60,580 nucleotides of DNA from Micromonospora alfalfae (GCF_022230925.1 NZ_JAKKFH010000031.1:1-60580), one strand, 5' to 3'. Shown: positions 1-8,945, counted from the stretch's first letter. Translations and numbers: made by a program. The notes: a model not told the origin generated them from the letters alone.

Positions 1-11
1 GGACAATCTTT

Positions 12-49
12 CAGAAAGGGCCGCCCCCAACAGGGGGTGGCCCTTTCTG
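12..49 (+). terminator. Intrinsic terminator of an upstream gene
   Basis: A 17-bp stem (12-28 with 33-49, one G-U pair) closes a 4-nt loop and is followed by a T-rich tract ending near 64. It must end a gene lying left of the window; clpX is the usual left neighbour of valS in actinobacteria, but that is inference. Confidence 0.85.
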
Positions 50-148
50 CATTTCCCTTTTTCCTTGCATGATCGCCTCCGTTCCCCTGACATCCCGGCA
101 GGACGGCCGGCGAGGCCGGGAACAGCGTGCCCGACGTGCCCGAATCCG

Positions 149-228
149 GCAAGGTCGCGCTGGATCCTGGTTGTAGTGGTGTCCGCGCCTCGTGAGGCCA
201 CTACATCCAGGATGTTGCGCGATCTTGC
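149..228. repeat. Imperfect inverted repeat, palindromic element
   Basis: Arms 149-179 and 198-228 match at 26 of 31 positions around an 18-nt spacer. The outer part of the right arm contains CGCGATCTTGC, whose complement recurs at 34594-34604, so this looks like one copy of a dispersed family. The rest of 50-290 shows no gene that I can support. Confidence 0.7.
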
Positions 229-290
229 TGCAGAGCCAGGCAGCGGACCCGCGGGTCGGTGGTCCAGTGCGGGGGAGCCGCAGTGCCCGG

Positions 291-977
291 TCAGTCTCGG
301 GTCTGCATACCGTCGCGGAGGTTGCGCAGCAGGCCGCCAGCGTCGCTGACCGACCGGCCCGGGAACATTGCCATCACCACGCTGCCGTGGTCGGCCCAGC
401 CGCACACCGCGAAGTCCCCGCCCTCGCCGCTGGTGCTGCCACACTTCAGCACCCCGCCGAGGTCACCTGCGGGCAGCTCCCGCAGACCGTTCACCGCACC
501 GGTCTCGTCAGACATCAGGCGGAAGAGGCTGTCCAGGTCCCGTTCCGGCTGCCAGAGCAGTGTGGTGCCCCCGAAGATGAGCACGGAGCGCTTGTCGTCG
601 GCCGGGTCGCGGTAGACAGTGCCGAAACTGCGGTCCAGTTCGATGTTCGCCGCCAGACCGCTGCGTAGATAGTCGGCAGTGCTCTTCGCCCGCTCGCTGT
701 CGTCGCGGGTCAGACCAGCCACCCGATCGGGTGACGCCAGTTGGGTGTCCTTCTGCTGCGCCACCCGCCACCCAGCGACACCCAGCACGCCGGCTCCGGC
801 GAGACCTACCACCAGGGCGACCGTCCAACCGATCTTGCGGCGGCGTGACCAGCCGCTGGACCGCTCGTCGGGGTCGCCTCCAGAGTCCCGGGTGCTCAGC
901 TGGATCGGCTCTTCGGTCAGCTCTACCGGCTCGCGGCCGCCGTCGCGCGACCGCTCGGTGAGATGTGCGTCGGACAT
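291..977 (-). CDS. Single-pass membrane protein, paralogue of the one beside ileS
   Basis: A protein of 228 residues with a polar, acidic N-terminus, a basic stop-transfer patch (SRRRK), one transmembrane segment at about 50-70 and an extracytoplasmic domain of about 150 residues. Cys179 and Cys192 flank a Gly/Ser loop and could form a disulfide; a DHGS motif follows at 196-199. The ATG at 977 is chosen because it directly precedes the conserved part; the open frame continues far upstream only as a shadow of valS. The C-terminal half aligns with the C-terminus of the protein at 16380-17630 (KR-V-FGGT, Cys, Cys, DHGS, SV-D). It is divergent from valS. Function unknown. Confidence 0.85.
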   Translation of the reverse strand: MSDAHLTERSRDGGREPVELTEEPIQLSTRDSGGDPDERSSGWSRRRKIGWTVALVVGLAGAGVLGVAGWRVAQQKDTQLASPDRVAGLTRDDSERAKSTADYLRSGLAANIELDRSFGTVYRDPADDKRSVLIFGGTTLLWQPERDLDSLFRLMSDETGAVNGLRELPAGDLGGVLKCGSTSGEGGDFAVCGWADHGSVVMAMFPGRSVSDAGGLLRNLRDGMQTRD

Positions 978-1034
978 AGCCGACACCGTACGCGAACGGC
1001 AGGTGGCGCACGTCAGGTCTGCGGAAGCCCTCCG

Positions 1035-1040
1035 TAGACT
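1035..1040 (+). promoter_or_regulatory. -10 box (TAGACT) of a predicted leaderless valS transcript
   Basis: TAGACT fits TANNNT and lies 6 nt before the valS GTG, which has no Shine-Dalgarno in front of it. The spacing predicts transcription starting at or next to the start codon. No convincing -35 element is visible. Confidence 0.5.
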
Positions 1041-1046
1041 TGTCCG

Positions 1047-3665
1047 GTGACCGAGAGACTGGATGCCCGACGCCCCGACGCCCCGACCCTTGCCGGCCAG
1101 TACCAGCCCGGTGAGGTAGAGCAGCGACGGTACGAGCAGTGGGTAGCCGGCGGGCACTTCCGGGCCTCCGCCGACAGCGACAAGCCCCCCTTCACCATCG
1201 TCATCCCGCCACCGAACGTCACCGGTTCGCTGCACATGGGCCACGCGTTCGAGCACACGCTGATGGACGCGTTGACCCGGCGTAAGCGGATGCAGGGCTT
1301 CGAGGCGCTGTGGCTGCCGGGCATGGACCACGCCGGCATCGCCACCCAGAACCTGGTCGAGCGTCAGCTCGCCGCCGAAGGGCTGTCCCGGCACGATCTC
1401 GGCCGGGAGAAGTTCGTCGAGCGGGTCTGGCAGTGGAAGGCCGAGTCCGGTGGCGCCATCCTCGGCCAGATGCGCCGCCTCGGAGACTCCGTCGACTGGG
1501 ACCGCGAGCGCTTCACCATGGACGAGGGGTTGACCCGCGCCGTCCAGACGATCTTCAAGAAGCTGTTCGACGACGGCCTGATCTACCGGGCCAACCGGAT
1601 CATCAACTGGTGTCCGCGCTGCCTCACCGCGCTCTCCGACATCGAGGTCGAGCACACCGACGACGACGGCGAGCTGATCTCGATCCGCTACAGCGACGAG
1701 GTCGTGGTGGCCACCACCCGGGCCGAGACGATGCTCGGCGACACCGCAGTGGCGGTGCACCCCGACGACGAGCGCTACCAGCACCTGATCGGCACCGAGG
1801 TCGAGCTGCCGTTGACCGGCCGCCGGATCCCGATCGTCGCCGACGCGCACGTCGACCCGTCCTTCGGCACCGGCATGGTCAAGGTGACGCCGGCGCACGA
1901 CCCGAACGACTTCGAGATCGGCCAGCGGCACGACCTGCCCGCGCTGACAGTGATGGACGAGCGCGGCGTGATCACCGTGCCCGGCCCGTTCGAGGGGTTG
2001 GACCGGTTCGAGGCGCGGCCGGCGATCGTGGCGGCGCTGCGGGAGCAGGGCCTTATCGTCGCCGAGAAGCGCCCGTACGTGCACGCGGTCGGGCACTGCT
2101 CGCGGTGCAAGACCACAGTCGAGCCGCGGCTGTCGCTGCAGTGGTTCGTCAACACCGCCCCGCTGGCCCAGGCCGCGGGTGACGCGGTGCGCGACGGCCG
2201 GGTGCGCATCGAGCCGGCCGAGCTGGCCAAGCGCTACTTCGCCTGGGTCGACAACATGCACGACTGGTGCATCTCCCGCCAGCTGTGGTGGGGGCACCGC
2301 ATCCCGGTCTGGTACGGCCCGGCGGGCGAGATCGTCTGCGTCGGCCCCGACGAGGCGCCGCCGACCGGCGAGGGCTGGCACCAGGACGAGGACGTCCTGG
2401 ACACCTGGTTCTCCAGCGGCCTGTGGCCGTTCTCCACCCTGGGCTGGCCCGAGCAGACCCCGGACCTGGCGAAGTTCTACCCGACCAGCGTGCTGGTCAC
2501 CGGGTACGACATCCTGTTCTTCTGGGTCGCCCGGATGATGATGTTCGGTCTCTACGCGATGGACGGCCGGCCGCCCTTCGACGTGGTCGCGCTGCACGGC
2601 ATGGTCCGTGACCAGTTCGGCAAGAAGATGTCGAAGTCGTTCGGCAACGTGGTCGACCCGTTGGACTGGATCGACAGGTACGGCGCTGACGCCACCCGGT
2701 TCACCCTGGCTCGGGGCGCGAACCCCGGCCAGGACGTCCCGGTCAGCGAGGAGTGGTGCCAGGGTTCCCGCAACTTCTGCAACAAGCTCTGGAACGCCAC
2801 CCGGTTCGCGCTGATGAACGGCGCGCACACCACTGGCGACCTGCCGCCGGTCGAGCAGCTCTCCACCGTCGACAGGTGGATCCTGTCCCGGTTGGCGCAC
2901 GTCACCGCCGAGGTCGACGAGCAGTTCGAGGCGTACGAGTTCGCCAAGGTGTGCGACCTGCTGTACCACTTCGCCTGGGACGACGTCTGTGACTGGTACG
3001 TCGAGCTGAGTAAGCCGGTGCTCGCCGAGGGCGGTGAGCGCGCGGAGGCCAGCCGTCGGGTGCTCGGGCACGTGCTCGACCAGCTGCTGCGGCTGCTGCA
3101 CCCGGTCATCCCGTTCGTCACCGAGGAGCTGTGGCTCGCGTTGACCGGCGGCGAGACGGTGCAGGCCGCCGCCTGGCCGGTGGCCGACCGGTCGCTGATC
3201 GACGACGCCGCCGAGGCCGAGCTGGTCGGCGTGCAGCGGGTGGTCACCGAGATCCGCCGGTTCCGTTCCGACCAGGGGCTGCGGCCCACGCAGCGGGTGG
3301 CCGCCCGCCTGGACGGGCTGTCCGGCGCGGGTATCGCTGCGCACGAGCCGCTGATCCGCTCGCTGGTCCGGTTGGATCCGGCCGGTGACGACTTCCAGGC
3401 CAGTGCCACGTTGGCCATGCCCGGCGCCGTCGGTGTCGCGTTGGACACCCGGGGGTCGATCGACGTGGCCGCCGAGCGGGCCCGGCTGACGAAGGACCGC
3501 GCGGCAGCCGAGAAGGAGGTCGCGCAGGCCCGGGCGAAGCTCGACAACCCTGCCTTCATCGGCAAGGCCCCCGAGCCGGTGGTCGCGAAGATCCGCGACC
3601 GGCTCGCCACCGCCGAGGCCGACCTGGTCCGGATCGACGCTGCTCTGGAGACACTGCCCTCGTGA
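1047..3665 (+). CDS. valS: Valyl-tRNA synthetase
   Basis: Class I aminoacyl-tRNA synthetase that charges tRNA-Val in the cytoplasm. The 872 residues match the family. The HIGH motif appears as HMGH at 63-66 after PPPNVTG, and the KMSKS loop is at 527-531. The editing (CP1) domain and the anticodon-binding domain lie in the expected order, and the last 60-70 residues form the Val-specific coiled-coil arm rich in Ala, Arg, Lys and Glu. The start is GTG, six bases after a TANNNT box. The stop overlaps the folC start by 4 nt (GTGA), so valS, folC and the DUF4233 gene form one translationally coupled operon. Confidence 0.98.
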   Translation: MTERLDARRPDAPTLAGQYQPGEVEQRRYEQWVAGGHFRASADSDKPPFTIVIPPPNVTGSLHMGHAFEHTLMDALTRRKRMQGFEALWLPGMDHAGIATQNLVERQLAAEGLSRHDLGREKFVERVWQWKAESGGAILGQMRRLGDSVDWDRERFTMDEGLTRAVQTIFKKLFDDGLIYRANRIINWCPRCLTALSDIEVEHTDDDGELISIRYSDEVVVATTRAETMLGDTAVAVHPDDERYQHLIGTEVELPLTGRRIPIVADAHVDPSFGTGMVKVTPAHDPNDFEIGQRHDLPALTVMDERGVITVPGPFEGLDRFEARPAIVAALREQGLIVAEKRPYVHAVGHCSRCKTTVEPRLSLQWFVNTAPLAQAAGDAVRDGRVRIEPAELAKRYFAWVDNMHDWCISRQLWWGHRIPVWYGPAGEIVCVGPDEAPPTGEGWHQDEDVLDTWFSSGLWPFSTLGWPEQTPDLAKFYPTSVLVTGYDILFFWVARMMMFGLYAMDGRPPFDVVALHGMVRDQFGKKMSKSFGNVVDPLDWIDRYGADATRFTLARGANPGQDVPVSEEWCQGSRNFCNKLWNATRFALMNGAHTTGDLPPVEQLSTVDRWILSRLAHVTAEVDEQFEAYEFAKVCDLLYHFAWDDVCDWYVELSKPVLAEGGERAEASRRVLGHVLDQLLRLLHPVIPFVTEELWLALTGGETVQAAAWPVADRSLIDDAAEAELVGVQRVVTEIRRFRSDQGLRPTQRVAARLDGLSGAGIAAHEPLIRSLVRLDPAGDDFQASATLAMPGAVGVALDTRGSIDVAAERARLTKDRAAAEKEVAQARAKLDNPAFIGKAPEPVVAKIRDRLATAEADLVRIDAALETLPS

Positions 3666-4996
3666 CCGACCGTACCGAATTCGCCGCCGTCGAGGCCGAG
3701 CTGAACGCCCGCGGCTTCACCCGCATGGTCTTCGAGCTGGACCGGATCGAGTCGCTGCTCGACCTGCTCGGCAGCCCGCAGCGGGCGTACCCGGCGATCC
3801 ACCTGACCGGCACCAACGGCAAGACCTCCACCGCGCGGATGATCGACTCGCTGTTGCGGGCGCACGGGCTGCACACCGGGCGGTACACCAGCCCGCACCT
3901 GGAGACCGTCCGGGAGCGGATCAGTCTGGACGGGGAGCCGGTCAGCGAGGAACGGTTCGCGTCGGTGTACCGGGAGATCAAACCGCTGGCCGAGCTGGTC
4001 GACGCGCGGTCGGACGAGCCGTTGACGTACTTCGACATGACCACCGCGCTGGCGTTCGCCACCTTCGCCGACGCGCCGGTCGACATCGCTGTCGTCGAGG
4101 TGGGCCTCGGCGGTGCCGAGGACGCCACCAACGTCCTCCAGGCCGGGGTCTGTGTGATCACCCCGATCGGGCTGGACCACACCGAGTGGCTCGGTGACAC
4201 GCTCCAGGACATCGCGCTGGCCAAGGCCGGCATCATCCACCCGGGGGCCACGGTGATCTCGGCGGCCCAGGAGGAGGAGGCCGCCGGCCCCCTCCTCGAA
4301 CGCTGCGCCGAGGTCGGGGCCACCATCGCCCGGGAGGGCGGCGAATTCGGCGTGCTGGGTCGGGCGGTCGCTGTCGGCGGCCAGGTGCTCACCCTCCAGG
4401 GGCTGGGTGGCGTGTACGACGACGTGTTCATTCCGCTGCACGGTGCCCACCAGGCGCAGAACGCGGCAATGGCGCTCGCCGCCGTGGAGGCGTTCCTGGG
4501 CGCGGGGGCTCGTCGTCAACTGGACATCGAGGCGGTCCGGGAGGGCTTCGCCTCGACCAGTTCCCCGGGTCGGCTGGAGCGGGTCCGTAACGCGCCGACC
4601 ATCCTGCTGGACGGCGCGCACAACCCGCACGGCATGAAGGCCACAGTCACCGCCCTCCAGGAGGAGTTCGCGTTCAGCAAGCTGGTGGCCGTGATCGGCG
4701 TACTGGCCGACAAGGACGCGGAAGCGCTGCTGGAGCTGCTGGAGCCGGTGGTCGACCAGGTGGTGGTCACCCGCAACAGCTCGCCACGGGCGATGCCGAC
4801 GGAGGAACTCGCCGCGCTGGCCGCCGAGATCTTCGGCGATGAGCGGGTGGACTCGGCCGAGGAGATGCCGGATGCCATCGAGTTGGCTGTGGCGTTGGCC
4901 GAGGAGGACGTTCCCGGTGAGCTGAGCGGGGTCGGGGTGCTGATCACGGGGTCCGTGGTGACGGTCGCCGACGCGCGCCGGCTGCTGAAGCGATGA
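3662..4996 (+). CDS. folC: Folylpolyglutamate / dihydrofolate synthase
   Basis: Mur-ligase-family ATP-dependent enzyme that adds glutamate to folates (and, in bifunctional members, to dihydropteroate). It has 444 residues, normal for FolC. The P-loop TGTNGKTS is at about 49-56, followed by the family motifs YTSPHLE and GLDHTEWLG, and a C-terminal DGAHNPHG. The GTG start overlaps the valS stop by 4 nt, and its own stop overlaps the next start (ATGA), so coupling is tight on both sides. The valS-folC pairing is common in bacteria. Confidence 0.97.
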   Translation: MTDRTEFAAVEAELNARGFTRMVFELDRIESLLDLLGSPQRAYPAIHLTGTNGKTSTARMIDSLLRAHGLHTGRYTSPHLETVRERISLDGEPVSEERFASVYREIKPLAELVDARSDEPLTYFDMTTALAFATFADAPVDIAVVEVGLGGAEDATNVLQAGVCVITPIGLDHTEWLGDTLQDIALAKAGIIHPGATVISAAQEEEAAGPLLERCAEVGATIAREGGEFGVLGRAVAVGGQVLTLQGLGGVYDDVFIPLHGAHQAQNAAMALAAVEAFLGAGARRQLDIEAVREGFASTSSPGRLERVRNAPTILLDGAHNPHGMKATVTALQEEFAFSKLVAVIGVLADKDAEALLELLEPVVDQVVVTRNSSPRAMPTEELAALAAEIFGDERVDSAEEMPDAIELAVALAEEDVPGELSGVGVLITGSVVTVADARRLLKR

Positions 4997-5427
4997 CCAG
5001 CCCGGAGCGGGACCCGCACCCCACCGAGGACCCGACCGCCCCGCCGGTCGAGCAGCCGGCGGGGGAGGAGCCCGCGGCAGGGCAGCCGCGACGCTCCGGG
5101 TTGCGCAACCCGGAGCGGGCGGTACGCGGTCTCGGTGCTGGCACGCTCAGCCTGGAGGCACTGGTGCTGTTGCTGGCGATCCAGCCGATCCGGGTGGTCG
5201 GCGGTGACCTCGGCGGCGCCGCGATCGGTGCGGTGGTGGCACTGGCGGTGGCTGCCGTGGTGCTCGCCGGCATGATGCGTCGGCCCTGGGCCTGGAACGC
5301 CGGCACAGTGCTCCAGGGCCTGCTGTTGCTGGGTGGCCTGCTGCACTGGTCGCTGCTCGGGCTGGGCATCATCTTCGCCCTGGTCTGGGCGTACGCGCTG
5401 CACGTTCGCCGCGTCATTCTCGGCTGA
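4993..5427 (+). CDS. DUF4233 integral membrane protein
   Basis: A 144-residue protein. The first 40 residues are a Pro/Glu-rich polar tail, followed by about four hydrophobic segments between residues 45 and 142 (for example around LSLEALVLLLAIQPI and LLLLGGLLHWSLLGLGI). DUF4233 proteins typically follow folC in actinobacteria, and this one overlaps folC by 4 nt. The role is unknown; the constant linkage suggests a link to folate metabolism or simply operon inertia. Confidence 0.9.
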   Translation: MTSPERDPHPTEDPTAPPVEQPAGEEPAAGQPRRSGLRNPERAVRGLGAGTLSLEALVLLLAIQPIRVVGGDLGGAAIGAVVALAVAAVVLAGMMRRPWAWNAGTVLQGLLLLGGLLHWSLLGLGIIFALVWAYALHVRRVILG

Positions 5428-5432
5428 CGCCG

Positions 5433-5467
5433 GACCCGGCCGGCGCCGTCCGAAGGTGGGCCGGGTC
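5433..5467. terminator. Possible bidirectional terminator between convergent genes
   Basis: GACCCGGCC at 5433-5441 pairs perfectly with 5459-5467 across a 17-nt loop, between the DUF4233 gene and the convergent VOC gene whose stop it touches. There is no T-tract, so it is only moderately convincing. Confidence 0.45.
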
Positions 5468-6965
5468 AGGCGTCGGCGCGTTCGCGCCACTGGGTGAGCG
5501 CGACGCCGTGGCCATCCGGGTCGCGGAAGGCAGCCGCCCACCCCTCCAGCTTGGTGCCCCTGTTGACCACCCGGGGCGCGTACGTGAAACGGACGCCCGA
5601 CTCGCGCAACCGCTCGTACGCCGCCTCGATGTCGCTCACCTCAAGGTTGACGTGCACGAGTCGGCGGCTGATGGGGGCGGCCCCGGTCACCTCGCGCAGG
5701 ACGATCCGGGTCGACCCGGAGGCCAGGACGGCGTTGTGGGCACCCTGGTCGACCTCGCTGAAGCCGAGCACGTCGCGGTAGAAACCGAGCGACCGGGGCA
5801 GGTCGGTGACCAGCAGGGTGAGGCCCACCCCGCTGATCGGCGCGGCCGGATCCGCGGCCGAGCCGGCGTCCAACCCGAAGATCGCCTGGTCCAGTTCCTC
5901 GTCGGTCACTGTCGTGCGTGCCGCCCCGGCCGGGGCGGGATCGTCCAGCGGAAGATCGAGTGGGTCCAGCGGGTCGGTCGCGCCCGGGCCGGACCGCTGC
6001 GCGGGCGGTGGGTCGAAGCGCTGCGCGTCGGGCTGCTCGAAGCGCTGGGCGCTGGGAGGGTCGACGGGGTCCTCGGCGGGTGGGGCGGTGCTGCCGCCCT
6101 CCTCCGAAGCGTCGAACCGGTCGGCGGCGGGCTCGTCGAAGCGCTCCTCGGCAGGCGGGCGGGGTGCCGGAGTGGTCGCCCGTCGGGGCAGCCCACCGGC
6201 CTGCGGCTCGACGACGACACCCTCCAACACCACCGGGCCGCCCGGGCTCTGGTGCATCACCACGGGCTCGCGCTCCTCGGGCGCGACGCTCGGGTCGTCG
6301 CGCCGGACGTCGATGCGCGAAGGGTCGGTGCGCAGCGGGTCACCGGCCGGGTCGCGGAACGGGTCACCGACCGGGTCCCGGAAGGGGTCACCAACCGGGT
6401 CGCGGAAGTCGTCGCGGAGGTCGTCGTCGGGTGCGCGGTCGGCCCACGGCGGCGCGTCCTGCTGGATCAACAGCTCGTCCATCGCCTCCGCGTCGGCGAA
6501 CTCCGGCGGAATATCGGCGACGGCAGCGGCGGTCTCGGCATGGGTGAGCACCTCGTCCCAGAGGACCTTGACGTGCCGCTGGTCGTCCAGTGCGACCCGG
6601 ATCGGCAGGGTCTGGCCCAGCGACGGCCACTTGGAGACCGGCACCCTCGGCTCAATGATCTTCTTGGACCGCGGCGGCAGACCAGGGGCGTCAATCACCA
6701 GTTGCAGTTCGCAGCGGCCGAACGCGTACTGGGTGGGTGGTTCGGAGGCGCTGTGCACGTGCCCCACGCCGACGACCCACGTGCGACCGCCGCCGCGTAC
6801 GGTCGCCAGCGCGATCGCCAGCACCAGCAGGGCGACCCCGAGAGCCACGATGGCCCAACTCGTCATGCCGAGGCCGAACAGGACGACGAACGTGGCCACG
6901 GTGCCCAGCACCGCGCCGATCAGCTTGCGTACCGGCGCGATGGGTCGGTTCCCGCCATTCGCCAC
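5466..6965 (-). CDS. Membrane-anchored protein with C-terminal VOC (glyoxalase-like) domain
   Basis: This 499-residue protein has an unusual build. Two hydrophobic segments (about 12-58) are followed by a small soluble domain to about residue 165. Next comes a long low-complexity linker with RDPVGDPF repeats and RFD/RFE-rich segments. A VOC domain from about 375 to 495 starts with SGVGLTLLVTDL and ends with FRDPDGHGVALTQW. VOC domains bind metals and small ligands; substrate unknown. The GTG at 6965 is preceded by GGGAGGT. Convergent with the folC operon and divergent from ndk. The tripartite fusion could be mistaken for two genes, but the frame is uninterrupted. Confidence 0.85.
   Translation of the reverse strand: MANGGNRPIAPVRKLIGAVLGTVATFVVLFGLGMTSWAIVALGVALLVLAIALATVRGGGRTWVVGVGHVHSASEPPTQYAFGRCELQLVIDAPGLPPRSKKIIEPRVPVSKWPSLGQTLPIRVALDDQRHVKVLWDEVLTHAETAAAVADIPPEFADAEAMDELLIQQDAPPWADRAPDDDLRDDFRDPVGDPFRDPVGDPFRDPAGDPLRTDPSRIDVRRDDPSVAPEEREPVVMHQSPGGPVVLEGVVVEPQAGGLPRRATTPAPRPPAEERFDEPAADRFDASEEGGSTAPPAEDPVDPPSAQRFEQPDAQRFDPPPAQRSGPGATDPLDPLDLPLDDPAPAGAARTTVTDEELDQAIFGLDAGSAADPAAPISGVGLTLLVTDLPRSLGFYRDVLGFSEVDQGAHNAVLASGSTRIVLREVTGAAPISRRLVHVNLEVSDIEAAYERLRESGVRFTYAPRVVNRGTKLEGWAAAFRDPDGHGVALTQWRERADA
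6337..6408. repeat. Three tandem 24-bp coding repeats
   Basis: Units 6337-6360, 6361-6384 and 6385-6408 differ at a few positions and encode the GDPFRDPV-type octapeptide three times in the linker of the VOC fusion protein. Slippage at such an array would vary linker length without breaking the frame. Confidence 0.85.
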
Positions 6966-7106
6966 AGTGGACCTCCCGGGGTCAGGACCAGGCTAGGCCG
7001 AATCGGCCACCGGGGGAAAGACCGGCCGCCGCGCCGGCGCCGGGACCGGGTCGCTAGGCTGACCGTACCGATCCCGAGCGTTCAGCGCGTACAGGAGGAA
7101 CCCAGC

Positions 7107-7532
7107 GTGTCCAGCAACAGCCCGGATGAGCGCAGCCTCGTTCTGATCAAGCCTGACGCGGTCCGCCGCGGCCTGGTCGGCGAGGTCCTCTCCCGCTTCG
7201 AGCGCAAGGGGCTGCGGATCGACGCGATGGCGCACCGGACGATGGATGCCGCGCTCGCCGACGAGCACTACGCCGAGCACGTCGACAAGGCGTTCTACCC
7301 GCCGCTGAAGGACTTCATGACCGGCGGTCCGCTGGTCGCTCTGGTGCTCTCCGGCGACCAGGTCATCGACGTGGTCCGCGGGCTGGTCGGCGCCACCGAC
7401 GGACGCAAGGCCGCCGCCGGCACCATCCGGGGTGACCTGTCGCTGTCCAACCGGGAGAACCTGGTGCACGCCTCCGACTCGACGGACAGCGCCAAGCGCG
7501 AGATCGCGCTCTGGTTCCCCGAGCTGGGCTGA
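7107..7532 (+). CDS. ndk: Nucleoside diphosphate kinase
   Basis: Transfers the gamma-phosphate between nucleoside triphosphates and diphosphates through a phosphohistidine. It has 141 residues. The N-terminal LVLIKPDAV is diagnostic and the active-site His121 sits in NLVHASDS, followed by the usual C-terminal EIALWFPE. The GTG at 7107 is chosen because AGGAGG lies at 7093-7098 and the protein then starts where the family does; the open frame upstream is a shadow. Its 3' end converges with the ECF sigma gene. Confidence 0.98.
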   Translation: MSSNSPDERSLVLIKPDAVRRGLVGEVLSRFERKGLRIDAMAHRTMDAALADEHYAEHVDKAFYPPLKDFMTGGPLVALVLSGDQVIDVVRGLVGATDGRKAAAGTIRGDLSLSNRENLVHASDSTDSAKREIALWFPELG

Positions 7533-7569
7533 CGTCCACCGGCCCGGGGTCGACCGACGTCGCCCGGGT

Positions 7570-8445
7570 TCAGCCGACCGCCGGCACCTTCGCCGGGTTG
7601 CCGACCACGTAGATCCCGGTGATCCGTCCGTCGGCCGCGGAGATGGTCAGCGTGTACCGACTGCCGTCCGCGCGGGTGATCAGCATCGCCGGTTCCCCGT
7701 TGAGCTCGACCGGATCCATCGCGACCCGGTGACGCGGGCCGTAGACCCCGGCGTAGAACCGGGCGATCCGGTCCGCGCCGGTGACCGGGTTGAGGGCGGC
7801 CCGCACCCGACCGCCGCCGTCGTTCCACGCTGTGACGTCGGCGGCCACCAGGTCGGTGAGCCTCGCCAGGTCACCGTCGCGGGCGGCGGCGAGGAACGCG
7901 TCCAGCAGCCGCTCCCGCTCCGGGCGGCTGGCGGTGAACCGACGCTGCTCCTGCCGTACCCGCGCGGTCGCCCGGTGGTACAGCTGCCGACAGTCGGCGA
8001 CGGACCGGTCCAGGATCTCGGCGATTTCCGCGTACGGCAGGTCGAAGGCCGTGTGCAGGACGTACACCGCCCGTTCCGGCGGGGTGAGCCGCTCCAGGAC
8101 GTGCAGCAACGCGGTGGAGAGCGAGTCGCGCAACTCCGCGCGGTCCAACGGTCCGAACGGCGAGGGCGCGGTTGGCACCGGCTCGGGCAGCCACGTCCCG
8201 ACGTACGTCTCGCGGGCCGCCTGCCGGGCTCGCAGCCGGTCCATCGCCAGCCGGGTGACCACCCGGGACAGGTACCGGCGTGGTTCCTCCACCGCCGACC
8301 GGTCCACGCCGAGCCAGCGCAGGTACGCCTCCTGGAGCACGTCCTCCGCGTCGTGTCGGCTGCCGAGCAGGCGGTAGGCGAGCCCAAGCAGCATCGGCCG
8401 ATGCGCCTGGAGCGCATCGGCCGCCTCTGCTGCCTCGGTCGTCAC
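7570..8445 (-). CDS. ECF41-type RNA polymerase sigma factor with NTF2-like C-terminal domain
   Basis: A sigma factor of 291 residues. Region 2 (HRPMLLGLAYRLLGS...DAEDVLQE) and region 4 (LTPPERAVYVLHTAFDLPYAEIAEIL) are followed by a SnoaL/NTF2-like domain from about residue 175, where ECF41 proteins carry a regulatory extension in place of a separate anti-sigma factor. The GTG at 8445 overlaps the upstream stop by 4 nt (GTGA), which settles the start. Partner gene and promoter motif are those known for ECF41. Inferred to be autoregulated; the signal is unknown. Confidence 0.93.
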   Translation of the reverse strand: MTTEAAEAADALQAHRPMLLGLAYRLLGSRHDAEDVLQEAYLRWLGVDRSAVEEPRRYLSRVVTRLAMDRLRARQAARETYVGTWLPEPVPTAPSPFGPLDRAELRDSLSTALLHVLERLTPPERAVYVLHTAFDLPYAEIAEILDRSVADCRQLYHRATARVRQEQRRFTASRPERERLLDAFLAAARDGDLARLTDLVAADVTAWNDGGGRVRAALNPVTGADRIARFYAGVYGPRHRVAMDPVELNGEPAMLITRADGSRYTLTISAADGRITGIYVVGNPAKVPAVG

Positions 8446-8885
8446 ACCTGCGCCGGGGGCTCCGTGTGCGTCGTCACGGCGATACGATTCCACACGTTGA
8501 TTGTGGCGATCGCGAGGACCAGATCGGCCAGTTCCTTCTCCGACCAGACCTTCGCGGCGGCGTCCCACACCTCGTCCGACACTCCGTGCTCGCCGAGCCG
8601 GGTGACCGCGTCGGTGAGCGCCAGCGCGGTTTGTTCCCGCTCGTCGAAGAACGACAGCGCCTCCCGCCAGGCGGCCACCGCGAACAGCCGCCGGCTCGAC
8701 TCGCCGGCGGCGAGGGCGTCGCGGCTGTGCATGTCGACGCAGTACGCGCAGCCGTTCAGCATCGACGCCCGCAGCTTGACCAGCTCCAGCACTGTGTGGT
8801 CGACGTTCGCCTGGACGTACTTCTCCAGGCCCGACACGGCCTGGTATCCCTGCGGCGCGACCTCGAAGAGCCTCATTCGTTGCAT
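8442..8885 (-). CDS. Carboxymuconolactone decarboxylase / AhpD-like protein
   Basis: A 147-residue CMD-family protein with the redox motif CAYCVDMHS (C-x2-C-x3-H) near residue 51, as in AhpD peroxidase reductases. The C-terminal half is helical (LADLVLAIATINVWNRIAV). The ATG at 8885 starts the family domain; upstream in-frame residues are low complexity. It is the first gene of a two-gene operon with the ECF41 sigma factor. CMD proteins are one of the standard ECF41 target families, so this gene is the likely regulon output. The exact substrate cannot be read from sequence. Confidence 0.93.
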   Translation of the reverse strand: MQRMRLFEVAPQGYQAVSGLEKYVQANVDHTVLELVKLRASMLNGCAYCVDMHSRDALAAGESSRRLFAVAAWREALSFFDEREQTALALTDAVTRLGEHGVSDEVWDAAAKVWSEKELADLVLAIATINVWNRIAVTTHTEPPAQV

Positions 8886-8917
8886 GACCAACTCCCTGTT
8901 CGATCCGACACCGCTAC

Positions 8918-8945
8918 GACGGTCCGACCGGGGCCGGCCGTGACA
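8918..8945 (-). promoter_or_regulatory. ECF41-type promoter
   Basis: On the minus strand TGTCAC (8945-8940) and CGTC (8921-8918) are separated by 18 nt, close to the published ECF41 consensus TGTCACA-16-CGTC. The -10 lies 33 nt before the CMD start codon. This predicts that the sigma factor transcribes its own operon. Confidence 0.75.

Noticed and set aside
291..3344. Very long open frame opposite valS
   Set aside because: Only the last 228 codons form a gene; the remainder mirrors valS codon bias and has no plausible protein features.
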